Shown piece after piece: positions 53,240 through 63,780 of a stretch of 64,000 nucleotides of DNA (positions within the stretch are counted from its first letter, which is position 1; each line of letters opens with the position of its first letter). A model generated the notes under the pieces. That model made no database searches. It was not told where the DNA came from and was given only the letters and a program-made list of their open reading frames with translations. Made by a program: the position numbers and the translations under genes. The DNA is from Microglena sp. YARC (taxonomy: Eukaryota > Chlorophyta > Chlorophyceae > Chlamydomonadales > Chlamydomonadaceae). The stretch is taken from the NCBI GenBank assembly GCA_022414725.1, contig CM039465.1:17791581-17855580 (forward strand), in the 5' to 3' direction.

Positions 53240-55750
53240 CCCGCTTATTTTGTTATTCATGTTTCGCCAACATATAAGCATCGTAAATGGCGGTACAAAG
53301 TACAAAAACACGCCCTGAAAAGGACAAAAATAAGGTTTTGCCAAAATATTCTCCAAATGTCATTTTTATTGCATGTTCGGAAACGCCTTGAAATTCTATG
53401 GTATGTAGCACTAAGGAAATCATGTTTTGGCCACATATAAGTAGAGTAAAGTGCGGTACAAAGTACAAAAAGACCTGGCAAAAAATGTGTACACAAAATC
53501 GGACATTTGATGCTATTAGTCACGATATGAAGCATTCATGAGCACATTTAAGCATTCATTGTACTTCGAATAGCAATTATCTATATTATATAACAAGGTC
53601 ACATTCTCACACGAGCACATCTAAGCATCGCAATTCGCAAAATCGAAACTTTGCACCTGCGCACTTCAGCAATTTGGCTCATTTACTAGAAAATCAAAAT
53701 CGTGTGAAAACAGCAAAACAAACTTTTGCAAAAAAAATGCCCCAAACCTAAATTTTAGTACAAATTCCAATTCTCTATTGAATTTTATGATAATGTGCAC
53801 TAATTTCATGTTGTTTGGCTAACACATAAGCATAGAAAATTGCGGTACAAAGTACGGAATTCTGGTGAAACAAACGCTTTTTTGCAAACGTCATTTTTTG
53901 ATCTAAATGATAACAAAGTCGGATTCCTTGCGAAATTCTATTACCTCTAGCACTATAAATAAGTTGATTCAGCAAAATATAAGCATAGTAATTTAGCTTG
54001 CAGTGTAAATATAGCACAAAATCGCTCATTTGTCGGTGTAGCACTCTTCTTACTCCAAGCAAGGGGACACATACTATATCATATAGCAATAAGGCATCTT
54101 ATTTATATCGAGCACATTATCATCAAAGCACACATTAGCATCATAAGTCAAAAAGACAACACAATTTGGGGTATCTTGGGCCAAAATGTAACAATTCACA
54201 AGTAAGGATTCGACTTAAGGGTGCCACGAGCTAACATTGCGAAAGATAAGTATACCAACATGAGCGTAAACATGTGTTTGTGAATAGAAATGTTCTTAAA
54301 CGATCCATTTGGAAACACATAAGTATCCAAATCCGTGAAAAAGTGTCTTTGGCACTTAGGCTTTCTGCTACATTTCGCTCTTAGACCATACAGCCAACCA
54401 TGTAATCTAGAGGTCGGCAGTCCGAATCTGCCTCAGACAACAACATATTTTTCTGAAAATCGCACTTTTACACACCACGAAGCCCAGAACTTCATTATTA
54501 TGTTGAAATTCGGATTCCTAGCGAAATTATATTCTCCGCAGCACAAAACACGTGTTATTTGAGCAAGATATAAGCATAGTAATTTAGCTTGCGGTGTAAT
54601 TATAGCACAAAATCGCTCATTTGTCGGTGTTGCACTCTTCTTACTCCAAGCAAGGGGACACAACCTATATCATACAGCAATTTTGCATCTTATTTATTAC
54701 GAGGACATTATCATCAGATCACACGTAAGCATCACAAGTTAAAAAGACAACACAATTTAAGGTATTTGGGGCAAAAAACAAATCACATGTAAGGATTCGA
54801 CTTAAGGGTGCCACGAGCTAACATTGCGAAAGATAAGTATACCACCATGAGCGTAAACATGTGTTTGTGAATAGAAATGTTCTCAAACGATCCATTTGGA
54901 AACATATTAGCATCCAAATCCGTGAAATAGTATCTTTGTCACTTCAGCATTTTGCTACATTTCGCTCTTTGACCATTGAGCCAACCATGTAATCTACAGG
55001 TCGGCAGTTCGTATCTGCCTCGGACTTAAATAATACTTTTTCTGAAAATCGCACTTTTACACACCACGAAGCCCTGAACTTCACTGTTATGTTGAAATTC
55101 GGGTTCCTTGGGACTTTCTGTCATCCGTAGCACTTAAATGGAGTTGTTTGAGCAAGCTATAAGCATAGTAATTTAGCTTGCGGTGTAATTATAATACAAA
55201 ATCGCGGTCGGTGTTGCACTCTTCTTACTCCAAGCAAGGGGACAGATACTATATCATATAGAAATTGTGCTTCTTATTTATTTCGAGCACATTATCATCT
55301 GATCAAACATTAGCATCACAAGTCAAAAAGACAACACAATTTATGGTATTTTGGGCCAAAATGCAACAATTCACAAGTAAGGATTCGACTTAAGGGTGCT
55401 ACGAGCTAACATTGCGAAGGATAAGTATACCACCATGAGCGTACACATGTGTTCGTGAATAGAAATGTTCTTAAACGATCCATTTGGAAACATATAAGCA
55501 TCTAAATCCGTGAAATAGTGTCTTTGGCACTTGGGCGTTTTGCTACATTTCGCTCTCAGACCATAGAGCCACACATGTAATCCAGAGGTCGGCAGTTCGA
55601 ATCTGCCTCGGACAAAAAAATACTTTTTCTAAAAATCGCACTTTTACACACCACAAATCCCAGAACTTCACTATTATGTACATATACGAGTTGCTTGGGA
55701 CATTCTATTGACCATGGCACTAACATTGTGTTATTTTAGCAAGGCACAAG
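53240..55750. repeat. About 595-bp tandem repeat with tRNA-like B-box
   Basis: AAATCGCTCATTTGTCGGTG and ACTCTTCTTACTCCAAGCAA recur near 54018, 54610 and 55200. Each unit also has ACCATGTAATCTAGAGGTCG followed by CAGTTCGAATCTGCCTC, a good B-box, near 54400, 54985 and 55580. 53240-53900 holds looser related sequence. Likely tandem SINE-like copies. Confidence 0.8.
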
Positions 55751-55754
55751 GGCT

Positions 55755-56184
55755 TTAGGGGGGGGGGGGGGTCCCCCCCCCCCCCCGCTTGTCTTGACAC
55801 TCCGGCTTTTTGCTACATTTCGCTCTTAGACCATAGAGTCCTTGAGGGAGGCCCTTTAGTAATTTGGCGTTTAATACATTTCACTCTTAGACCATGTTAT
55901 AATCATAAAACGGAAAAAAGGTTTTTTCGGGATGTGACCAATAGGGAACCCTTTATCACAATTGGAACAACGGGTACTATCCCAACCTCTTTTTTGACTT
56001 CTATGGCTACGCTTGGACTCGACAGACTGTGTGCCCTTATACTGGCGGTCACAGTCCACTCTATTTCTAGCTTTCAAAGTATTTTACAGTGCAGTCGTTT
56101 TATGGAAGCACACCCCGGGTCGATACCCGGGGACTAGCACACAGACCGTGTCCCCCCTCATTTTTCAGTCTAGCCAGTTACTTG
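55755..56184. other. G/C-run and short palindromes, no gene
   Basis: A G-run next to a C-run (55758-55787) and the perfect hairpin CCCCGGGTCGATACCCGGGG at 56113-56132. The flanking sequence resembles a tRNA-like B-box (GGGTCGATACCC). No coding evidence. Confidence 0.6.
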
Positions 56185-56395
56185 GTGTTTGTGTTCCCAA
56201 ACCGGGGTGAAAATCCCCCGTAGTACGGAGCACTGGCATAATGTGGCCAGCGGTGCTTGCATCGGCGGTGAACTATTTCAACGTGGTGGTCCTACAGTGA
56301 CTATAGCTAGCTCCGGCTTACGCTATGGTGTCCTTAACTTCACGTCCTGTGAGTAACTGTATTACACGGATGTAACAATTTCAATTTCAATAGCG
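56185..56395 (-). repeat. Right arm of the 4.3-kb inverted-repeat unit
   Basis: Reverse-orientation counterpart of 52050-52245. It is followed at 56400-56570 by decayed TTCAGCTACATCAGTGGTAG repeats. Confidence 0.85.
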
Positions 56396-56689
56396 AGCAT
56401 CTCTCATGCCCCAGGCTAGCATTCAGCTACAATAGTGGTAGTGAGCAGCTACCTCAGTGGTAGCGTGCAACTACATCGATGGTAGCATTTAGCTACAACA
56501 GTGGTAGCATTCAGCTACATCAGTGGCAGCATTCAGGTACATCAGAGGAGCAGGTACATGGAAGGTACCACTGAGCTTCATCAGGACATTGCTTATTTTA
56601 CATATAGCACGCACTCCGGGCCCCCGTAGCCTATAATTTGTTGGGGTTCAGTTCACCACTGCTTAGACCGCCTTACCTGTTTTTTAGGT

Positions 56690-56740
56690 TGGGCCAGTCC
56701 CTTAAGCTCATTTGGCTACCCCTGGACTGTAAGAATACAT
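56690..56740 (+). repeat. Dispersed family A copy
   Basis: GTTGGGCCAGTCCCTTAAGC then GGCTACCCCTGGACTGTAAG. Confidence 0.78.
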
Positions 56741-56834
56741 GGTGCACAAAAACTACTCCTAGCTGTTCACACGGACACATTCAGATACTCCATGAACCAA
56801 TATTGTTTGGTGAGTTCGTTGAAATCAGGCAGCA

Positions 56835-56990
56835 GGTGCGGGGTTCAAATCCCTACGGGTGCGCCTTAGTGTTTGCGGTCGCTGTCAACCGCCATGGTAG
56901 CACTGTCCAGGTTAAGTAGCAGCCCGTTGTCTACCGCCGTAAGACAGGGCTCCCTTAATCCCACGCCCCACTAGGCGTTATCAATAATTT
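56835..56990 (+). mobile_element. tRNA-derived SINE copy
   Basis: B-box GGGTTCAAATCCC, then CGGTCGCTGTCAACCGCCAT and GTAAGACAGGGCTCCCTTAA; nearly the same body as the copy at 36724-36916. Confidence 0.8.
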
Positions 56991-57579
56991 TGGTGCAGGT
57001 CTATCAGCAGCATGAGAAATGATCAAATAACAGTACAACAGGTGACCTGATGTACAGACAGTACAACAGATGATAGGCTGTGCATTCAGTACAGCATATA
57101 CATTGGGATAGGCAGGACAAATATGGTGAGCAGGGCAAGCGAGCCTGGCAAAGCTCTCAACCCATGCACCGTAATAAGACGTGCTATATGTTTAGGTCAC
57201 CGCTATACATCCACTTAATTATTCTGTCCTGTCTGGGGTCTCAAAACTCTCATTCCAGAGGGTATGCTTATTTATTCAATGCTAATTTATTTTTGCAAAA
57301 ATCATTTCGCCTCGCTGAAAGGGTGGGTCCCTGCCCTAGACTGGTAGGATGAGATGTGGTGTGGCGGAGCCTCTCCTACTCTATTCTAGGTTGTAGCTAT
57401 TTATCCTCATATTTTTCTTGGTTGCAGCTATGCATCCACATATGTATATTCTATGTTCAATATATCCACATATATTCTAGGCAATGGATCAACTGCCAGG
57501 GTTTTTCAAACAGTGTACCCCCAAAAGAAAAAAAAAAGTTTACTCAATGCTCATAAGCTAGATCGGTTTCCTACAAGAT
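56991..57579. other. Intergenic stretch, no recognisable gene
   Basis: Slightly repetitive (TATATCCACATATATTCTAG near 57380-57480). Probably 3' flank of the MRS2-type gene. Confidence 0.45.
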
Positions 57580-58190
57580 CTTCTATCTACTGGTGTATGC
57601 CCTGTTTGTTAAAAACAGGAATTCAAAGCCTGAGGCAATACTGATGGTTGTACCCCGGAAGACACCCACACTCTCTTCCACCTACAACATCTTCTTGCTC
57701 ATAGTGTACGCCATGATTGTAAAGAAGAGATATGCCTGTGCCCCAGAAGCCCCCCGCACTCTCTTCCAGCTACAATATCTTCTTCCTCCTGGTGTATGCC
57801 ATGATCGTGAAGAAAAGGTAAGCGCAGCCTACGACGATGCCTATGCTAGTGCCCCAGAAGCCCCCTGCACTCTGTTCCAGCTACAAGATCTTCTTCCTTC
57901 TGGTCTATGCCATGATTGCAAAGAAGAGGTAAGCGCAGCCTAGGACGATGCTGATGGTTGTACCCCAGAAGCCACGCGCACTCTCTTCCACCTCCATCAT
58001 CTTCTTGCTCCTGGTGTATGCCATGATTGCAAAGAAGAGATATGCCAGTGCCCCAGAAGACCCCTGCACTCTTATCCAGCTACAACATCTTCTTTCTCCT
58101 GGTGTATGCCATGATTGTGAAGAAGAGGAATCCAAAGCCTACGGCGATACCGATGGTTGTGCCCCTGAAGTCAACCGCACTCTGTTCCAG
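57580..58190 (-). repeat. Five to six tandem copies of the last MRS2 exon downstream of the gene
   Basis: On the minus strand, copies of the exon part coding FWGTGLGIVLGCAYLFFTIM and AYTRRKKIL repeat in a step of about 100-125 bp. Several keep IVLGCAYLFFAIMAYT. They lie beyond the stop at 58191, so they are 3' UTR or flank copies. Confidence 0.88.
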
Positions 58191-58366
58191 CTACAAGATC
58201 TTCTTTCTCCTGGTGTATGCCATGATTGTGAAGAAGAGGTATGCGCAGCCTAGGACGATGCCTAAGCCGGTGCCCCAGAAGCCCCCGATGCTCTCTTCCA
58301 GCTTAGAACGCATGTTCATTCCAAAGATACCGGCCATCACAGCTCCGATGGCAGCGGAGAAGCTCC
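58191..58366 (-). CDS. MRS2-type gene, last exon (TM1, GMN, TM2)
   Basis: Starts after acceptor CTGTCTATAG. Encodes the end of TM1 with GIFGMN, the loop RSKLEESIGGFW, TM2 and a short basic tail. Confidence 0.85.
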
Positions 58367-58841
58367 CTATAGACAGTAAAGAAGAGGAATGTAAAGCCTA
58401 GGATGATGCCGATGCTGGTGCTCCCCCCCCCGAACCCCCACCCACCCACCCATGCCAAAGAAACCGGCCATCACCGCTCCGATGGCATCGGCAAAGCTCC
58501 CTGCTGTAGACAGTAAAGAAGAGGAATGTAAAGCCTAGGATGATACCAATGCTGGTGCTCCCCCCCCCTCCCCCCCACACCCCCACACACCCGTACCACA
58601 CCCACCCACCCATTCCAAAGATACCGGCCATAACCGCTCCGATGAGAGCGGCAAAGCTCCCTGTAGACAGTAAAGAAGAGGAATATACCGCCTACGATGA
58701 TGCTGATGCTGGTGCCCCAGGAACATACCCCCCGCCCCAACCACACCCATGCGGAAGATACCGGCCATCACCGCTCCGATGGCAGCAGCGAAACTCCCTG
58801 TAGGCGGAAAGATGGTGCTCGCACACTCACACACCTATCCT

Positions 58842-58872
<31 letters not shown>

Positions 58873-58971
58873 ACATGCACATACCTATAGACAGCGTCAG
58901 CTCCAGCCGGTTGACCTCGTAGCGGCGAGCACTAAGCGACACACCAATAGACTCTTCCAAATCACGTGCTC
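58191..58971 (-). CDS. MRS2/CorA-type Mg2+ channel, C-terminal exons (gene continues off the right edge)
   Basis: Two exons join in phase: 58971-58885 and 58366-58191 (stop TAG at 58191-58193). The encoded tail reads ARDLEESIGVSLSARRYEVN, then RLELTLSIGSF, GAVMAGIFGMNM, RSKLEESIGGFWGTG and LGIVLGCAYLFFTIMAYTRR, KKIL. CorA/MRS2/Alr1 proteins are pentameric Mg2+ channels of the inner mitochondrial membrane, plastid or plasma membrane. The Gly-Met-Asn (GMN) signature at the end of TM1 is present, a second TM segment follows, and the basic tail fits the family. The N-terminal domain must lie upstream, beyond 64000. Target compartment cannot be told. Confidence 0.82.
58375..58830 (-). repeat. Three partial copies of the last MRS2 exon inside its intron
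   Basis: On the minus strand, copies of the exon start (coding GSFAAAIGAVMAGIF) occur near 58810-58750, 58668-58615 and 58505-58445, each followed by G-rich sequence and then a piece matching the TM2 coding part (GCATCATCCTAGGCTTTACA) that leads to TTTACTGTCTAYAG. The last such piece forms the real 3' splice site of the exon at 58366. Confidence 0.9.
58885..58971 (-). CDS. MRS2-type gene, penultimate exon
   Basis: Acceptor CCCCACAG, donor GTATGT. Encodes ARDLEESIGVSLSARRYEVN and RLELTLSI, the long stalk helix entering TM1. Confidence 0.78.
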
Positions 58972-59250
58972 CTGTGGGGATTACATGGAATACTTTATAG
59001 TTTGATAAAACAACTGTTTTTTTTAAGGTAGTTGTTTGTGTGGGTACTAAGCAATACACTTATAGACTCTTACAATAATGTGCACCTGTGGGGATGACAT
59101 GCAGTACGTTACATTTTGATGAAACAACTGTTTTTTTGGGAATGTAGTTGATTCTGTGGGCACTGAGTGGCACCGATAGACTCTTACAAATCACGTGCAA
59201 CTGTCAGGATGACATGCAATACGTTACATTTTGGTACAAAACTGGTTTAG
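58972..59250 (-). repeat. Repeats of the penultimate exon's acceptor edge
   Basis: The exon start plus acceptor and about 70 bases of intron recur near 59055-59090 and 59170-59205 (ACTCTTACAAATCACGTGCA type in plus view, compared with ACTCTTCCAAATCACGTGCT at the real edge). Unit about 115 bp. Confidence 0.88.
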
Positions 59251-59440
59251 GGTTTAGGGTAGGGAGATGGGCCCATAACCGAAAAACGGGTTTGGATGTT
59301 GATCAGATCAGAAATTATTTACACAAGAAAACACACAAAGAATTGGGTAGGGAGATGGGCCCATAACCTAACACCAGATATGGATATTGATCAGGCCCAA
59401 GGATTGTCGACACGAGACAAACACACAAAGAAGTGGGAAG
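59245..59440. repeat. About 108-bp tandem duplication
   Basis: GGTAGGGAGATGGGCCCATA occurs at about 59258 and 59346, with ACACACAAAGAA further along each copy. Confidence 0.85.
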
Positions 59441-59674
59441 GAAGTCTCTGGATACAGATAGGCAGTACATAAAGGCAGTACAGATCCCGTCACTACAAGT
59501 ATTATCCATGTGTCTGACTCAGCCGACCTCTGTCACCTGTCTCTGAGCCTCCTCATCTTCCGACCCCTCTCTCTCCTCCCTGGCCTCGCCCTAGGTAGTA
59601 CAGTACCCGTCACTACAAGTATTCTACACGTGTCTTACTCAGCCAACCTCTGGCACCCCACCTCATGGCAAAGG

Positions 59675-62600
59675 TAGCACCTTCAAGCAACTGCTCTGCC
59701 TCCGACTGTGTGCCACCAGCTTCCAGCAACTGCACTGCACGCACCTTTCAGCAAAACACTGCACTGCACGCACCTTACAGCAACTGCTCTGCCTCCGACT
59801 GTGTGCCACCAGCTTCCAGCAACTGCACTGCACGCACCTTTCAGCAAAACACTGCACTGCACGCACCTTACAGCAACTGCTCTGCCTCCGACTGTGTGCC
59901 ACCAGCTTCCAGCAACTGCACTGCACACTTTCAGCAAAACACTGCACTGCACGCAACAGCAACTGCTCTGCCTCCGACTGTGTGCCACCAGCTTCCAGCA
60001 ACTGCACTGCACGCACCTTTCAGCAAAACACTGCACTGCACGCACCTTACAGCAACTGCTATGCATCCGACTGTGTGCGACCAGCTTCCAGCAACTGCAC
60101 TGCACGCACCTTTCAGCAAAACACTGCACTGCACGCACCTTACAGCAACTGCTCTGCCTCCGACTGTGTGCCACCAGCTTCCAGCAACTGCACTGCACGC
60201 ACCTTCAGCCACTGCACTGCACGCACCTTACAGCAACTGCTCTGCCTCCGACTGTGTGCCACCGCACGCACAACACTGCACTGCACGCACCTTACAGCAC
60301 GCAGCAAAACTGCACTGCACGCACCTTACAGCAACTGCTCTGCCTCCGACTGTGTGCCACCAGCTTCCAGCAACTGCACTGCACGCACCTTTCAGCAAAA
60401 CACTGCACTGCACGCACCTTACAGCAACTGCTCTGCCTCCGACTGTGTGCCACCAGCTTCCAGCAACTGCACTGCACGCACCTTTCAGCAAAACACTGCA
60501 CTGCACGCACCTTACAGCAACTGCTCTGCCTCCGACTGTGTGCCACAGCTTCCAGCAACTGCACTGCACGCACCTTTCAGCAAAACACTGCACTGCACGC
60601 ACCTTACAGCAACTGCTCTGCCTCCGACTGTGTGCACCAGCTTCCAGCAACTGCACTGCACGCACCTTTCAGCAAAACACTGCACTGCACGCACTTACAG
60701 CAACTGCTCTGCCTCCGACTGTGTGCCACCAGCTTCCAGCAATCACACTGCACGCAAGCAAACTGCACTGCACTGCGCACCTTACAGCAACTGCTCTGCC
60801 TCCGACTGTGTGCCACCAGCTTCCAGCAACTGCACTGCACGCACCTTTCAGCAAAAACACTGCACTGCACGCACTTACAGCAACTGCTATGCCTCCGACT
60901 GTGTGCCACCAGCTTCCAGCAATGCACTGCAGCACCTTTCAGCAAAACACTGCACTGCACGCACCTTACAGCAACTGCTCTGCATCCGACTGTGTGCCAC
61001 CAGCTTCCATGCACTGCACGCACCTTTCAGCAAAACACTGCACTGCACGCACCTTACAGCAACTGCTCTGCCTCCGACTGTGTGCCACCAGCTTCCAGCA
61101 ACTGCACTGCACGCACCTTTCAGCAAAACACTGCACTGCACGCACCTTACAGCAACTGCTCTGCCTCCGACTGGTGTGCCACCAGCTTCCAGCAACTGCA
61201 CTGCACGCACCTTTCAGCAAAACACTGCACTGCACGCACCTTACAGCAACTGCTCTGCCTCCGACTGTGTGCCACCAGCTTCCAGCAACTGCACTGCACG
61301 CACTCTTTCAGCAAAACACTGCACTGCACGCACCTTACAGCAACTGCTCTGCCTCCGACTGTGTGCCACCAGCTTCCAGCAACTGCACTGCACTGCACGC
61401 ACCTTACAGCACCTTTCAGCAAAACACTGCACTGCACGCACCTTACAGCAACTGCTCTGCCTCCGACTGTGTGCCACCAGCTTCCAGCAACACTTGCACT
61501 GCACGCACCTTTGCAGCAAAACACTGCACTGCACGCACCTTACAGCAACTGCTCTGCATCCGACTGTGTGCGACCAGCTTCCAGCAACTGCACTGCACGC
61601 ACCTTTCAGCAAAAACACTGCACTGCACGCACCTTACAGCAACTGCTCTGCCTCCGACTGTGTGCCACCAGCTTCCAAGCAACTGCACTGCACGCACTTC
61701 AGCAAAACACTGCACTGCACGCACCTTACAGCAACTGCTCTGCCTCCGACTGTGTGCCACCAGCTTCCAGCAACTGCACTGCACGCACCTTTCAGCAAAA
61801 CACTGCACTGCATCGCACCTTACAGCAACTGCTCTGCCTCCGACTGTGTGCCACCAGCTTCAGCAACTGCACTGCACGCACCTTTCAGCAAAACACTGCA
61901 CTGCACGCACCTTACAGCAACTGCTCTGCCTCCGACTGTGTGCCACCAGCTTCCAGCAACTGCACTGCAACGCACCTTTCAGCAAAACACTGCACTGCAC
62001 GCACCTTACAGCAACTGCTCTGCCTCCGACTGTGTGCCACCAGCTTCAGCAAACTGCACTGCACGCACCTTTCAGCAAAACACTGCACTGCACCACCTTA
62101 CCATGCAACTGCTCTGGTCCTCCGACTGTGTGCCACCAGCTTCAGCAACTGCACTGCACGCACCTTTCAGCAAAACACTGCACTGCACGCACCTTACAGC
62201 AACTGCTCTGCTCCGACTGTGTGCCACCAGCTTCCAGCAACTGCACTGCAACGCACCTTTCAGCAAAACACTGCACTGCACGCACCTTACAGCAACTGCT
62301 CTGCCTCCGACTGTGTGCCACAGCTTCCAGCAACTGCACTGCACGCACCTTTCAGCAAAAACACTGCACTGCACGCATGTACAGCAACTGCTATGCCTTC
62401 CGACTGTGTGCGACCAGCTTCCAGCAACTGCACTGCACGCACCTTTCAGCAAAACACTGCACTGCACGCACCTTACAGCAACTGCTCTGCCTCCGACTGT
62501 GTGCCACCAGCTTCCAGCAACTGCACTGCACGCACCTTTCAGCAAAACACTGCACTGCACGCACCTTACAGCAACTGCTATGCATCCGACTGTGTGCGAC

Positions 62601-63505
62601 CAGCTTCCAGCAACTGCACTGCACGCACCTTTCAGCAAAACACTGCACTGCACGCACCTTACAGCAACTGCTCTGCCTCCGACTGTGTGTGACCAGCTTC
62701 CAGCAACTGCACTGCACGCACCTTTCAGCAAAACACTGCACTGCACGCACCTTACAGCAACTGCTCTGCCTCCGACTGTGTGCCACCAGCTTCCAGCAAC
62801 TGCACTGCACGCACCTTTCAGCAAAACACTGCACTGCACGCACCTTACAGCAACTGCTATGCCTCCGACTATGTGCCACCAGCTTCCAGCAACTGCACTG
62901 CACGCACCTTTCAGTAAAACACTGCACTGCACGCACCTTACAGCAACTGCTCTGCCTCCGACTGTGTGCCACCAGCTTCCAGCAACTGCACTGCACGCAC
63001 CTTTCAGCAAAACACTGCATTTGCACGCAACTTACAGCAACTGCTCTGCCTCCGACTGTGTGCCACCAGCTTCCAGCAACTGCACTGCACGCACCTTTCA
63101 GCAAAACACTGCACTGCACGCACCTTACAGCAACTGCTCTGCCTCCGACTGTGTGCCACCAGCTTCCAGCAACTGCACTGCACGCACCTTTCAGCAAAAC
63201 ACTGCACTGCACGCACCTTACAGCAACTGCTCTGGCCCGACTGTGTGCCACCAGCTTCCAGCAACTGCACTGCACGCACCTTTCAGCAAAACACTGCACT
63301 GCACGCACCTTACAGCAACTGCTCTGCCTCCGACTGTGTGCCACCAGCTTCCAGCAACTGCACTGCACGCACCTTTCAGCAAAACACTGCACTGCACGCA
63401 CCTTACAGCAACTGCTCTGCCTCCGACTGTGTGCCACCAGCTTCCAGCAACTGCACTGCACGCACCTTTCAGCAAAACACTGCACTGCACGCACCTTACA
63501 GCAGA
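59675..63505. repeat. 93-bp minisatellite, about 40 copies
   Basis: Unit: CAGCTTCCAGCAACTGCACT, GCACGCACCTTTCAGCAAAA, CACTGCACTGCACGCACCTT, then ACAGCAACTGCTCTGCCTCC and GACTGTGTGCCAC. 93 = 31 codons, so several frames on both strands stay open for hundreds of codons. Indels are common in the middle (60180-62400) and rare at the ends. Related 50-60 bp sequence (CACTACAAGTATTCTACACG) flanks the array at 59479, 59610 and 63521. Confidence 0.97.
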
Positions 63506-63559
63506 TAGGCAGTTCAGATCCTGTCACTACAAGTATTCTACACGTGTCTCGACTCAGCC

Positions 63560-63760
63560 GACCAAGGTACTTCCAAGCACGCGCTTTTGATCAAGCCTGG
63601 GCTCATCTAGGTGTCTCAAGACACACACACGCACACACACACAATCAAATGTCTTCACGCACCCAGCTCTCACACATACGCACAAACCCTGCCTTCAGGA
63701 TGGAAAGCACGTGCAAGCCTGGGCTTATCCAGGTGTCTCAAGAACACACACACACTTTAG
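63560..63760 (+). repeat. Duplicated segment with CA repeats
   Basis: AAGCCTGGGCTCATCTAGGT and AAGCCTGGGCTTATCCAGGT, both followed by GTCTCAAGA and (CA)n, at about 63591 and 63714. Confidence 0.8.
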
Positions 63761-63780
63761 TGGCTGGTGGGCAACCAAGA

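Noticed and set aside
59708..63590. Open frames of 994 and 1202 codons on the plus strand, and several on the minus strand
   Set aside because: They follow the 93-bp minisatellite, whose length is a multiple of three and whose unit lacks stops; frames are open on both strands and the peptide is low in complexity.
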